DNA from: Terasakiella sp. SH-1
Lineage (GTDB): Bacteria > Pseudomonadota > Alphaproteobacteria > Rhodospirillales > Terasakiellaceae
Length of the DNA: 64,000 bases
Assembly: GCF_004564135.1 (NCBI RefSeq)
Contig: NZ_CP038255.1
Coordinates: 2,343,501-2,407,500, forward strand
Direction of reading: 5' to 3'
Under the pieces are notes generated by a model. That model was not told the DNA's origin. It made no database searches and worked only from the letters and a program-made list of their open reading frames with translations. Shown here one piece after another: positions 54,189 to 61,838 of this stretch. Each line of letters starts with the position of its first letter. Position 1 is the first letter of the stretch. The translations under genes were made by a program, and so were the position numbers.

Positions 54189-54856
54189 CAGTGATAACCT
54201 TCTGCTACGTTTTTATCGGTGGGAATTAAAGTTTGTATGGGTCTGTCTGCTAATACGTCACACCAGGGACTGGGGGTATGTTCCAGGTCCAGAGGTTTAA
54301 AGCGAAAATCACAACTGACCCGCGTTGTTGGGGTATCATTAAAACGGGTGCCATGACGCAAACGCCCCCCGTCCCAAATCAGGGCCTGACCATATTTCAG
54401 GTTAATCGCCTCATAGTCGCCCTTGCCATATCCCGTTTCAACAAACAGGCTGCAACCGTCATAAACATCGGTGAAAGGCAGATAACAATTGATCTGCTCT
54501 TCACGCTTGGTCACATCGGCATCTTCATGAAAAGCGCTGACACAACCGGTTTGGGCAAGATGAACCCGCATTTTGGGATGAGCCGAATAGCTGATCTGAT
54601 TATTATAATGCGGTGCAATGTGATCCTTGATCCACTTATGATAGACCTTGTAAAACAAGGCATCATCAGGCAGACGCTGCATCAGTTTGCGCAAGCGCAT
54701 ATTATCATTATAGCTCAGCGCCTCACGCCCGGTTTGGCGCAACCATGACAAATGCAGAATATTCAGTTTGCGCACCCTGAACACTTCCCTTGAGAGTGTA
54801 TATGCAAAAGGATAATCCCTTACATTGTAATCAATCACAATAAAGCGCCTGTTCAT
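54188..54856 (-). CDS. 2-oxoglutarate/Fe(II)-dependent oxygenase, StrG-like
   Basis: 222 aa. The iron ligands of the jelly-roll fold are visible as AFHEDAD (His110, Asp112) and LRHGTRFND (His168), with the 2-oxoglutarate Arg in TTRVSCDFRF (Arg179). The strand pattern INCYLPFTDVYDGCSLFVE and KYGQALIWDGG resembles StrG-type oxygenases of natural-product pathways. It lies between the borosin methyltransferase and the PLD gene and is translationally coupled to the latter. The natural suggestion is hydroxylation or oxidation of the methylated peptide. Alternative substrates cannot be excluded. Confidence 0.82.
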   Translation of the reverse strand: MNRRFIVIDYNVRDYPFAYTLSREVFRVRKLNILHLSWLRQTGREALSYNDNMRLRKLMQRLPDDALFYKVYHKWIKDHIAPHYNNQISYSAHPKMRVHLAQTGCVSAFHEDADVTKREEQINCYLPFTDVYDGCSLFVETGYGKGDYEAINLKYGQALIWDGGRLRHGTRFNDTPTTRVSCDFRFKPLDLEHTPSPWCDVLADRPIQTLIPTDKNVAEGYH

Positions 54857-54900
54857 CCTTCCCCTCCCCTTTTAGTTATAGGTTTTACGCAAATACATGA

Positions 54901-54944
54901 TCGCAAGCCTAAGAGCCTGTCTCAAAACAGCTCAAGACTTGCGA
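54901..54944. other. Stem-loop between methyltransferase and oxygenase genes
   Basis: TCGCAAG (54901-54907) pairs with CTTGCGA (54938-54944), with a weaker inner GAGC/GCTC stem. It starts 6 bases after the methyltransferase stop in the 94-base gap. It has no clear T-run and may tune expression of the two downstream genes. Confidence 0.45.
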
Positions 54945-54950
54945 CACATG

Positions 54951-57185
54951 CTACACAATGGAAGAAATCAGGTTCGCAACCGTCAAGTTGGTCAAGTCCG
55001 CTTTTTCCCATTTGTTCCACAGCATCAATCCACCTTTCGACAAATTATCTTGCGAAATTTTCATCAAGGAAGATTGCGCCCATTCAGGTAAAGCCGGTCC
55101 ACCATACTCACCTGCGAGAAAAGACGTACGGGAACCATAACATTTCAGCTGCGTCTCTTCTTCTTCTTTGGCACGACATTGCCCATAAAGTTCAACCGAG
55201 CCAATGATCGGGTCCAAAATGAAAGAGATTTCTCCACTGTAAAAATCACGCGTACCGCCCGACCATTTCAAGACATTGCCCGTAATCTTAAACCAATCCA
55301 CATCCTGACCATCAATCTGCATGTGTTCAGGACTGATGGAGGCTGCTGTCAATGTATTAGCAAAACGCCCATTGGAACGCAGAACATACTCCCCACTGAT
55401 TTGGTCAAGCTGTGTTGAACCGATAAAATCAAGTAAGCGCGGCAGGACATCCTTGCGCTGCGGATTAACCTGACTGGCATAAAACGGCGGGATATCACCC
55501 TGTTCTTCATCTTCTGTCCAGATTTTACCGACCAAACGGCGTGTTCCATCACCTTGCAAATCAAGACGTAAGTAACCGTTGAAATCCACATCCCTTTGGG
55601 TGTTCCAAACGATTGAACCGTTTTTCAGTGAAAACTTTCTGATCGGCGTATCATTGATATAAAGAATGCTTTTCTGGCGGTGTTTGCGATTACCGATCAA
55701 TGTGATGATAATCTGTTGATCTTCATCAACCATATAAAGCCCCGTCCAGGGATAAAGGCTGTTGCGATAAATGAAATCAACCGAACTGTGGAACTGTGAC
55801 CAGTCTGGTTGATAATTCTTATCACTGACCCAACCATTAAAGGCTGCACGGGCTGTGGGGACGGGTTTGGATTTGATCAACTGAATAATATCAGCACAAT
55901 CTTTTTTCGAATTGAGCAAATCATCAATCAAGCGTTCATTTTCACTTGACCGTTTAAAGGCCCCTTTGGCCGCAATTTGAATGGCACCGGAATCCCGACT
56001 GGTCAACAAGGCCCTTTCACGTTCTGACAAATTATCAAAACGACTATCTTCCAAGGCTTCAACAGGGGCATAACGGTATTCGTCCTGTAAATCCATATCA
56101 AAGCGCAGCTCAATCAAAAAATTACTGGCGGCTGTTTCTTCCTGCCATTTATAGGATTTAGGAATGGCAAATTTCTTAAACGCATCAAAGGCTTTCATCT
56201 CACGCGGGCCATATTCCCCGATCTCGCGCAATGGCGATTTCGGCGTAATCAGTTCCTGACCTTTTTTAACGACACCCAACTGTAAAGCCATATCCCTGTT
56301 GGTTGCCACCACATCACGCGGCGCAATATAAAAGGTCGAAATTCCTGTTATTTTTTCCTGCACTTCTGGGTTATGCAGCTCATGTAAGGGGTACACCTCA
56401 ATCATCGGATCAATGGTTGGATAACGCGATCCGATATAATGGGTAATTTCATAATCCGGCCCATAAATATCAATCAGCCAATTCACAAAAATAGAAAAGC
56501 CATTATTCAAATAGCCTTGCCGGCGATAGCCCAGTTCCCCAATCAAGCCCACTTGCCACAAGATCACATGCAGGGTCGGATCAATATGGCGCTGGCGGAT
56601 CAAACAATCCGTTGCCTCATGAGTTTGCATACCGGGGTGACACGGGTCGACCCCCAAATCCGCACATAAGGTGTCCAATGCGCAAACACCTGCCTTCATA
56701 ATGGCGCGGTGTCCTTCACGTCGGGCCAGTAAAATGGCACGATGGGTGGATAAAACAAAAACACCGGGATGACCATAAAACACAACCACAACCTTGAGCC
56801 CTTGGCGAACCCAATAAAGCTGCGCCTCTGTCATTTGCATATAGGTTGTGTAGCGAATTTTATTTTCGCCATAAAGTACATACAAATCCAGTGCATCCGG
56901 CCTTGCCCGCTTTAACCAAACCACTGTTGCCGGGTCCGCCACACAATAGAGGACCTTATCTGCACTTCTAATCAGTTCCTCATCTCCCATGGAAAACCCA
57001 AGGGTTTCAATGCCGGATCCGATAATCGTCAGGCTCCCCTTGGGTTGAGCGGAGGTTTCCCCCCGCTCTGCCAAGGACTGAACATCGTCTTTTAAAGAGG
57101 CAATACCGTTTGCCAGTTCTTCCCATGCTTTTTGATGGTCTTCATAGCTTGGGTATTGCTCGTTTGTCGTTGTTGTCATTGTCAC
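54951..57185 (-). CDS. Borosin-type alpha-N-methyltransferase fused to beta domains and a C-terminal candidate core peptide
   Basis: 744 aa. Residues about 50-290 match the SAM-dependent methyltransferase of fungal and bacterial borosins: KGSLTIIGSGIETLGF, CVADPATVVWLK, the catalytic tyrosine/arginine segment YGENKIRYTTYMQM (about 105-118), VFYGHPGVFV, HPGMQTHEATDCL and HVILWQVGLIG. The helical clasp follows (LSERERALLTSRDSG, then AIQIAAKGAF, about 386-410). Unlike the fungal prototype, two beta-rich segments (about 470-556 and 585-672) come next. The last residues (LTNLTVANLISSIV) are hydrophobic and uncharged, like a borosin core to be methylated on backbone amides. SAM is the methyl donor in the family. 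That the tail is the substrate is inference. Confidence 0.85.
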   Translation of the reverse strand: MTMTTTTNEQYPSYEDHQKAWEELANGIASLKDDVQSLAERGETSAQPKGSLTIIGSGIETLGFSMGDEELIRSADKVLYCVADPATVVWLKRARPDALDLYVLYGENKIRYTTYMQMTEAQLYWVRQGLKVVVVFYGHPGVFVLSTHRAILLARREGHRAIMKAGVCALDTLCADLGVDPCHPGMQTHEATDCLIRQRHIDPTLHVILWQVGLIGELGYRRQGYLNNGFSIFVNWLIDIYGPDYEITHYIGSRYPTIDPMIEVYPLHELHNPEVQEKITGISTFYIAPRDVVATNRDMALQLGVVKKGQELITPKSPLREIGEYGPREMKAFDAFKKFAIPKSYKWQEETAASNFLIELRFDMDLQDEYRYAPVEALEDSRFDNLSERERALLTSRDSGAIQIAAKGAFKRSSENERLIDDLLNSKKDCADIIQLIKSKPVPTARAAFNGWVSDKNYQPDWSQFHSSVDFIYRNSLYPWTGLYMVDEDQQIIITLIGNRKHRQKSILYINDTPIRKFSLKNGSIVWNTQRDVDFNGYLRLDLQGDGTRRLVGKIWTEDEEQGDIPPFYASQVNPQRKDVLPRLLDFIGSTQLDQISGEYVLRSNGRFANTLTAASISPEHMQIDGQDVDWFKITGNVLKWSGGTRDFYSGEISFILDPIIGSVELYGQCRAKEEEETQLKCYGSRTSFLAGEYGGPALPEWAQSSLMKISQDNLSKGGLMLWNKWEKADLTNLTVANLISSIV

Positions 57186-57198
57186 GAACCTTCACCTC

Positions 57199-59025
57199 TT
57201 ACAGAATCTTGACAATGAATTTCTGAGCAACACCGGCCCCGACTTTCACAGGCAATTCTTTACCATTGTAGGTATAATTCGCCAATGTGGTGTAGGCTTT
57301 CGGCCAGTCTTTCTGATCACTATATTGGCACATGGCATCCACGGCCTTTTGTTCATCATCCTGACTCCAACGCCAATTGGACAAGGCATCGTCTTCTTGC
57401 TGGTTTTTCAGGGATAGAATGCCACTGACCACCATGTTCTGTTCATCCGGGGTTGCCCCTTCTGCCACATAGAACGAGAATGTCGTCCAGCGTTCTTCAA
57501 TCGAATTGGCCGGATTTTCCATATAGTTCATCAACAGCCCGACAGGAGAGGCAGAAGACGGCTGTTCCCCTGCATAACTGACGGCGGCCTTCTTATACCA
57601 GACCTCCAGCAGTTTCTGGGCTGCGATCATACCGCCCATAACGGCTGCATTTTTCAAAACAAATTTAAAGATCGCGCCCTTATTCTTCCAAAGCGCACTG
57701 CCCAGTCGGCTGGCAAGTCCTTTAACCGCATTGGCATCCACATCAATATCCGTGTCTATATCCGTATCCACATCAGTGACGTTATCAACCACATTGTCGG
57801 TGTCCGTGTCGGTATCAATATCAATGTCGATATCCACATCCACAACGACCAGTGCATCAATATCCACATCAATATCAACGTCCACATCAACATCAACATC
57901 CACGTCAATATCGACGTCCACATCGACATCAACATCCACGTCCACATCGACATCAACATTGACCAGATCACCGTTTTCCGCACCCGCCTCATTAAAGACC
58001 TTGGACAGGGAGTCTGCCAGTTTATTAGCCCCTTGTTTGACCGCATTGATAATGGCCTTGCCCCCTGTCTGCAGGGCTTTAAACAAGGTCGGGACAACTT
58101 TTGCCAAATCAATGACCGTATTGACGATCATCACAAGGTTCAGGGCCGTAAAGGCCACATTAGACAGGTTATAAGCTGCCATCCACCAGGCGATTTTCGG
58201 TACTTCATAAGGCTGGGCAATTAAATCATCGCCATCTTTTTTACCTTGTAAAAACGGCTCATAAGTCCCGGCATCCCCATCATGCAACACCATATCCTGA
58301 ATGATCAGTTGCAGGCTAATGCCTTTGCTTTCTGTTGCCCCCTTGCTGCATAAGGCGCGCTTGCTGTAAGTCAGGTCAACCGCGTCCCCGCCATCAGTCG
58401 GTGTATATGTCGCAGTTCCATCACTGCTCAGTTCAATTTTACCATTGAGTTCACGCGGCAGCACCAATGGGATGATGGGCTTGGGTGGTTCTGGAGCATA
58501 GACATAAAATGTCTTGCCCTCGCTCCCTGCCCAGGCCCGAATATCATTATCGGCCCAATAGGTCACGGCACTGAAAAGACCGTAGTCAAACTTCATCCCG
58601 TTTTCTTTAAACCATTTATTCAAATCGTCCTGTTGCTTGGTCAGGTCCGTCTGGGTCAAAACGATATCATTGAATTGCAGGCTTTGTGGGCTATAGGGAC
58701 TTCCAAGATAATCCTGATAAAACTCAAATGCTGATTGTGCAATGCCCGGATCATCTTTGGTAATGGTGATATCCGTATCAGACAGTAACTGCGTCACGGT
58801 TTCTGCGACAGGCATCCCGGTTTTAGGATTAACGAAAGAAAGCTTTTCCAGCGGTTCACTCGGCGTATATGTGGATTTTTTATCCGCAGCAACCGATCCC
58901 ACCTTAGAATAAGCCGGATACATTGTGCTGGGATCATCGGCCGTCGCCCCACTTGGGACTGTGAACGTATAGATATCAAGATCTATGTCGAGCTGGTTAT
59001 CGACATTAACAACATGAGAAGACAT
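57199..59025 (-). CDS. Large membrane protein with Val-Asp/Ile-Asp repeat tract
   Basis: 608 aa, no signal peptide. A beta-rich N-terminal region (about 1-240) contains RAWAGSEGKTFYVYA at 163-177. A long hydrophobic region (about 278-312), an amphipathic stretch and a tract of alternating Val/Ile/Thr and Asp (about 356-430) follow. A second hydrophobic helix (about 450-472) precedes a C-terminal globular domain (about 480-608). The same AWAG..TFY motif occurs in the gene upstream, so the two are related. It ends 13 bases before the methyltransferase gene. No known family was recognised; pore-forming, surface or receptor roles are speculative. Confidence 0.7.
   Translation of the reverse strand: MSSHVVNVDNQLDIDLDIYTFTVPSGATADDPSTMYPAYSKVGSVAADKKSTYTPSEPLEKLSFVNPKTGMPVAETVTQLLSDTDITITKDDPGIAQSAFEFYQDYLGSPYSPQSLQFNDIVLTQTDLTKQQDDLNKWFKENGMKFDYGLFSAVTYWADNDIRAWAGSEGKTFYVYAPEPPKPIIPLVLPRELNGKIELSSDGTATYTPTDGGDAVDLTYSKRALCSKGATESKGISLQLIIQDMVLHDGDAGTYEPFLQGKKDGDDLIAQPYEVPKIAWWMAAYNLSNVAFTALNLVMIVNTVIDLAKVVPTLFKALQTGGKAIINAVKQGANKLADSLSKVFNEAGAENGDLVNVDVDVDVDVDVDVDVDIDVDVDVDVDVDIDVDIDALVVVDVDIDIDIDTDTDTDNVVDNVTDVDTDIDTDIDVDANAVKGLASRLGSALWKNKGAIFKFVLKNAAVMGGMIAAQKLLEVWYKKAAVSYAGEQPSSASPVGLLMNYMENPANSIEERWTTFSFYVAEGATPDEQNMVVSGILSLKNQQEDDALSNWRWSQDDEQKAVDAMCQYSDQKDWPKAYTTLANYTYNGKELPVKVGAGVAQKFIVKIL
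57736..57957 (-). repeat. Hexanucleotide-derived repeat coding for (Val/Ile/Thr-Asp)n
   Basis: About 74 codons are dominated by GT(N)-GA(Y) and AT(H)-GA(Y) pairs, interrupted at ALVVV and NVVDNV. Synonymous codons vary between units, so the repeat is maintained at the protein level more than the DNA level. Slippage could change its length. Confidence 0.85.
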
Positions 59026-59074
59026 GAAACATTCCTTTAGGAAAAGTAAAAATCAAAGGCGATAAGAAACCGTG

Positions 59075-60832
59075 TTACAGCTCCGGTTCAATCGGCTCAT
59101 CTTTCGGGTCGAATTCTTCTTTGACCCTTTCCTGCTCTTCATTTGCCGTTTTGATTTCCTCACTCACCCGTTCCACATTTTCAGTATTTTCGGCGATATT
59201 AGCTTTTGTTGCCTCACTGATCTTCTCTCCCATACTCTCGGAAAATTCAGTCATTTTACCCGAGAAGTCCTTCATTTGCGTATCCAGGTCTTTCATCGTT
59301 TTATTCAAGTCTCTGGTTGTTGCACTATCGAGAGTATCTTGCATTTTGTTCAGCTCGTTGCCCATTTCTTCCAGCTGCCCTTTTTGCTCCATAGTCATCG
59401 CTTCTTCATACTGCGCCAGATCTTCCAGCGATTTCGCCATACTATCAAGGGACCCCTCGAATTTATCGGCATTGGCGATATCGGTCATTTCGCCTCTTTT
59501 CTCCACCAACTGCTGAAGCGCATCTTTTGGATTACGTGGGCCTGGGTTCTCACCATTACTGATCCGTTCGGCAATACGGTTGCTTTGAGCGTCCAATTTA
59601 TCGCTCAATTCTTTTTGCATCTTGTCAAACAGCTCTTTGGTCGTTGGCTCTTTTTTGCCAAAGATTTTTTTACCGATCCCCCACAAGAGAGAGCCAAAGA
59701 AATGCAACATCATCAGGGCACCACCCCACATCATGATGCATTGGAAAATTTGCGCTGCCCCCTTAGGGTGGAAAACCAAATTCCAGAAATCAGAATTATC
59801 GGGATCATCTTTCTTCTGCGGCTGGTTAAAGCCTGTACAAATCAAGCCGTTCACTGTCCCCGTCAACAACGGAATAATATCCGTATCGTTCGGGTTTTGC
59901 GTCAGTGTAGACTTAACCTGAAACGTTCCCTTAATCGCCAATCCCGGGTTATCCGGATCATCCTTATATACAAACAGACTATCCGTATACAGTAACTCTT
60001 TCGCCTTGGACGTATCCACTGCCAATGTTGACGTATCAGACGGGTCTGTGGAAGGGGTAAACACACATTTATAACCGCCATTGGGCTGGGTTAAATCAAT
60101 TGTTTCCGGCTTGGTTAGGCTAATTGTTCCCAAAAAGCTCGTCGACTTTCCATCACTGCTGTAAAGATAAAACGTGCTGCTGCCATAACCTGCCCAAGCA
60201 AAAGGGAAGTCTTGATAATAGCTTTGCATGGAGACAAAATCACCAAGCGTCACATCCTGATAGCTTTGCGTGCTTTTAAAGAATTTATTGACGTTATCGG
60301 TAATCGAATTCCCAATATTCTTGTTGGAATCTGCAGAACCGTCTGCCTGATTACCCGCCGCTGTCGTCGCACTCGACATCGCAGCCTGAAAGTCCGTCGA
60401 GAGTTTTGATGTCGGATAAGCGCTGATCGTTTGATAGAAATTCGCCGCCTGCTTCATGGCGTCGTAATTCTTTTTGGTAATCGTTTGGGGCATAAACTTA
60501 TGCAAAAGCTGCATCACACCAATATTTGCTACAGGCATATACCAGTCACTTGTTTGCCCTAAAATATTATAAACTGTGGAATATTCCTGCTGATGGGTAT
60601 CTGAATCCTCATAATACTGTTCCAGCAAATAGTTTTTATTTGAATCGTTGGATAAAACGCTTCCACCATCGGTATCTTTTAAAATGACCAGATCCTGATC
60701 ATAGACAACAATACCATTGGGAACTTTTGACGGGTCCTCAACAGTCGGTGTCAGGATAGAAATATCCGTCCCACTGTTGTTTGTAATGTTGATAATTTTG
60801 CTTTGGTCGTCTGTAGTTGATGTTGTGGACAT
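59075..60832 (-). CDS. Large membrane-anchored protein with C-terminal coiled coil, first gene of the borosin cluster
   Basis: 585 aa, no signal peptide. A beta-rich N-terminal region (about 10-70), a helical part, and a region with FAWAGYGSSTFYLYS at 211-225 related to the 608-aa neighbour. One membrane segment (about 358-388) ends in GIGKKIFGKK and is followed by a long Glu/Lys/Met-rich coiled coil (about 397-575). A GAGGGT ribosome binding site precedes the ATG. It heads the co-oriented cluster, 49 bases before the next gene. Function unknown; no enzyme motif seen. Confidence 0.7.
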   Translation of the reverse strand: MSTTSTTDDQSKIINITNNSGTDISILTPTVEDPSKVPNGIVVYDQDLVILKDTDGGSVLSNDSNKNYLLEQYYEDSDTHQQEYSTVYNILGQTSDWYMPVANIGVMQLLHKFMPQTITKKNYDAMKQAANFYQTISAYPTSKLSTDFQAAMSSATTAAGNQADGSADSNKNIGNSITDNVNKFFKSTQSYQDVTLGDFVSMQSYYQDFPFAWAGYGSSTFYLYSSDGKSTSFLGTISLTKPETIDLTQPNGGYKCVFTPSTDPSDTSTLAVDTSKAKELLYTDSLFVYKDDPDNPGLAIKGTFQVKSTLTQNPNDTDIIPLLTGTVNGLICTGFNQPQKKDDPDNSDFWNLVFHPKGAAQIFQCIMMWGGALMMLHFFGSLLWGIGKKIFGKKEPTTKELFDKMQKELSDKLDAQSNRIAERISNGENPGPRNPKDALQQLVEKRGEMTDIANADKFEGSLDSMAKSLEDLAQYEEAMTMEQKGQLEEMGNELNKMQDTLDSATTRDLNKTMKDLDTQMKDFSGKMTEFSESMGEKISEATKANIAENTENVERVSEEIKTANEEQERVKEEFDPKDEPIEPEL

Positions 60833-60893
60833 TTTACCCTCACAAGCCTTACATTTACACGTTAAGATTTACTTGTAAAAAATAAAACACCAC

Positions 60894-60917
60894 AAACAAC
60901 CTATGCACAAGTTGTTT
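60894..60917. promoter_or_regulatory. Palindrome upstream of the borosin cluster
   Basis: AAACAAC (60894-60900) and GTTGTTT (60911-60917) are exact inverted repeats separated by 10 bases, centred about 73 bases before the first start codon of the cluster. It does not resemble the lux box near luxI. The rest of 60833-61145 is AT-rich and shows no gene on this strand. Confidence 0.45.
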
Positions 60918-61145
60918 TATTATAAAAAAACCACTTTCAATTGAAACAAAACACCCTAAAAGGCGTACTCATGCCCAATTTAAACCAAATACAGCGTAAA
61001 ATATAATATTTATATCGCAAAAAGAGAAACACTTAAAGATGGTGCATCTAGCTGAAAAAATACACTTTAAGGAGCATTGCAGTGCAGCGACTCTATTCAA
61101 GAGAGAGTAAGGGAGGGAGGAAAGCCGCCGCTACAGCCCTTTTCT

Positions 61146-61322
61146 CTAAAACTGATCCGGGATCAGATCAAAGGCAAGGACGATAAAGGTGCCTATAGAC
61201 ACCGCAAGATAAATAGCACATCGGGCCCGCCATCCCTCAGGCTTTGCTTTAAAAGTCCTGAGAAACAGCCGACCCGATAAAATAAAGATAATGAGCCCCG
61301 CAATTGCAGGCAAATTCATCAT
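61146..61322 (-). CDS. Small membrane protein downstream of the CBS gene
   Basis: 58 aa, starting MMNLPAIAGLIIFILSGRLF, with a second hydrophobic stretch (IYLAVSIGTFIVLAFDL) near the C-terminus, so two membrane spans are likely. It starts 3 bases after the CBS-gene stop and is probably co-transcribed with it. Family not recognised. A plus-strand open frame here (61077-61280) is antisense to it and was not accepted. Confidence 0.6.
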   Translation of the reverse strand: MMNLPAIAGLIIFILSGRLFLRTFKAKPEGWRARCAIYLAVSIGTFIVLAFDLIPDQF

Positions 61323-61325
61323 GGC

Positions 61326-61748
61326 TTAGCCAGGTTGCTCATTATTGAAACGTTCGAAGAAGTTTTCCGTCGCCTTGAGACAACGCCGGCGTGTCACAAT
61401 ACCAACCAGACGACCATGATCGACAACGGGATAGAGACGGTATGTTTTCTCTTTAAACAAGGCAGCCGTATCCAACAGGGTGGCATCCACATCAACGGTG
61501 TCCATCTCTGTCGTCATATATTCTTCCACCTTGCCTGGTGGGCGCTCGTTATAAGATGCATCCAAAACGACTCTCACGCAGTCTGTTTCAGATAAGACAC
61601 CGACCAACTTATCGCGCTTATCAAGAACAACTGCTGCCGGAACTTCTTTGTGAACCAGAACCTGGACGGCGTGATACATGTCATCTTCAGGACGAAGCGT
61701 GACAAAATCCGTGACCATAAAGTCTTTAACGCGAACTGTGTGTAACAT
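61326..61748 (-). CDS. CBS-domain-pair protein
   Basis: 140 aa, made of two CBS motifs: VKDFMVTDFVTLRPEDDMYH to KLVGVLSETDCVRVVL, and VEEYMTTEMDTVDVDATLLD to GRLVGIVTRRRCLKA. Such pairs form a Bateman module that binds adenine nucleotides and usually reports energy state. A small membrane protein gene follows at once, so it may act at the membrane. Partner unknown. Confidence 0.9.
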   Translation of the reverse strand: MLHTVRVKDFMVTDFVTLRPEDDMYHAVQVLVHKEVPAAVVLDKRDKLVGVLSETDCVRVVLDASYNERPPGKVEEYMTTEMDTVDVDATLLDTAALFKEKTYRLYPVVDHGRLVGIVTRRRCLKATENFFERFNNEQPG

Positions 61749-61838
61749 TTTATCCTCCTCGTAACTCTATGAATATTATGCTGTTTATTTTAAAATGGAA
61801 ATGATTTTATAAGGATTTTTAGATTGATTTCAATTTTA

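Noticed and set aside
54911-54930. GAGCCTGTCTCAAAAC, resembling the end of an IS5-type element
   Set aside because: No matching inverted end or target duplication nearby; more simply part of the stem-loop after the methyltransferase gene.
57731-58174. Plus-strand open frame coding for a Ser/Thr-rich repeat protein opposite the Val-Asp tract
   Set aside because: It is the antisense of the hexanucleotide-type coding repeat and has no start signals.
61077-61280. 67-codon plus-strand open frame
   Set aside because: Antisense to the small membrane gene at 61146-61322 and basic/low-complexity; AAGGAG upstream is suggestive, but the minus-strand frame has better protein features and operon context.
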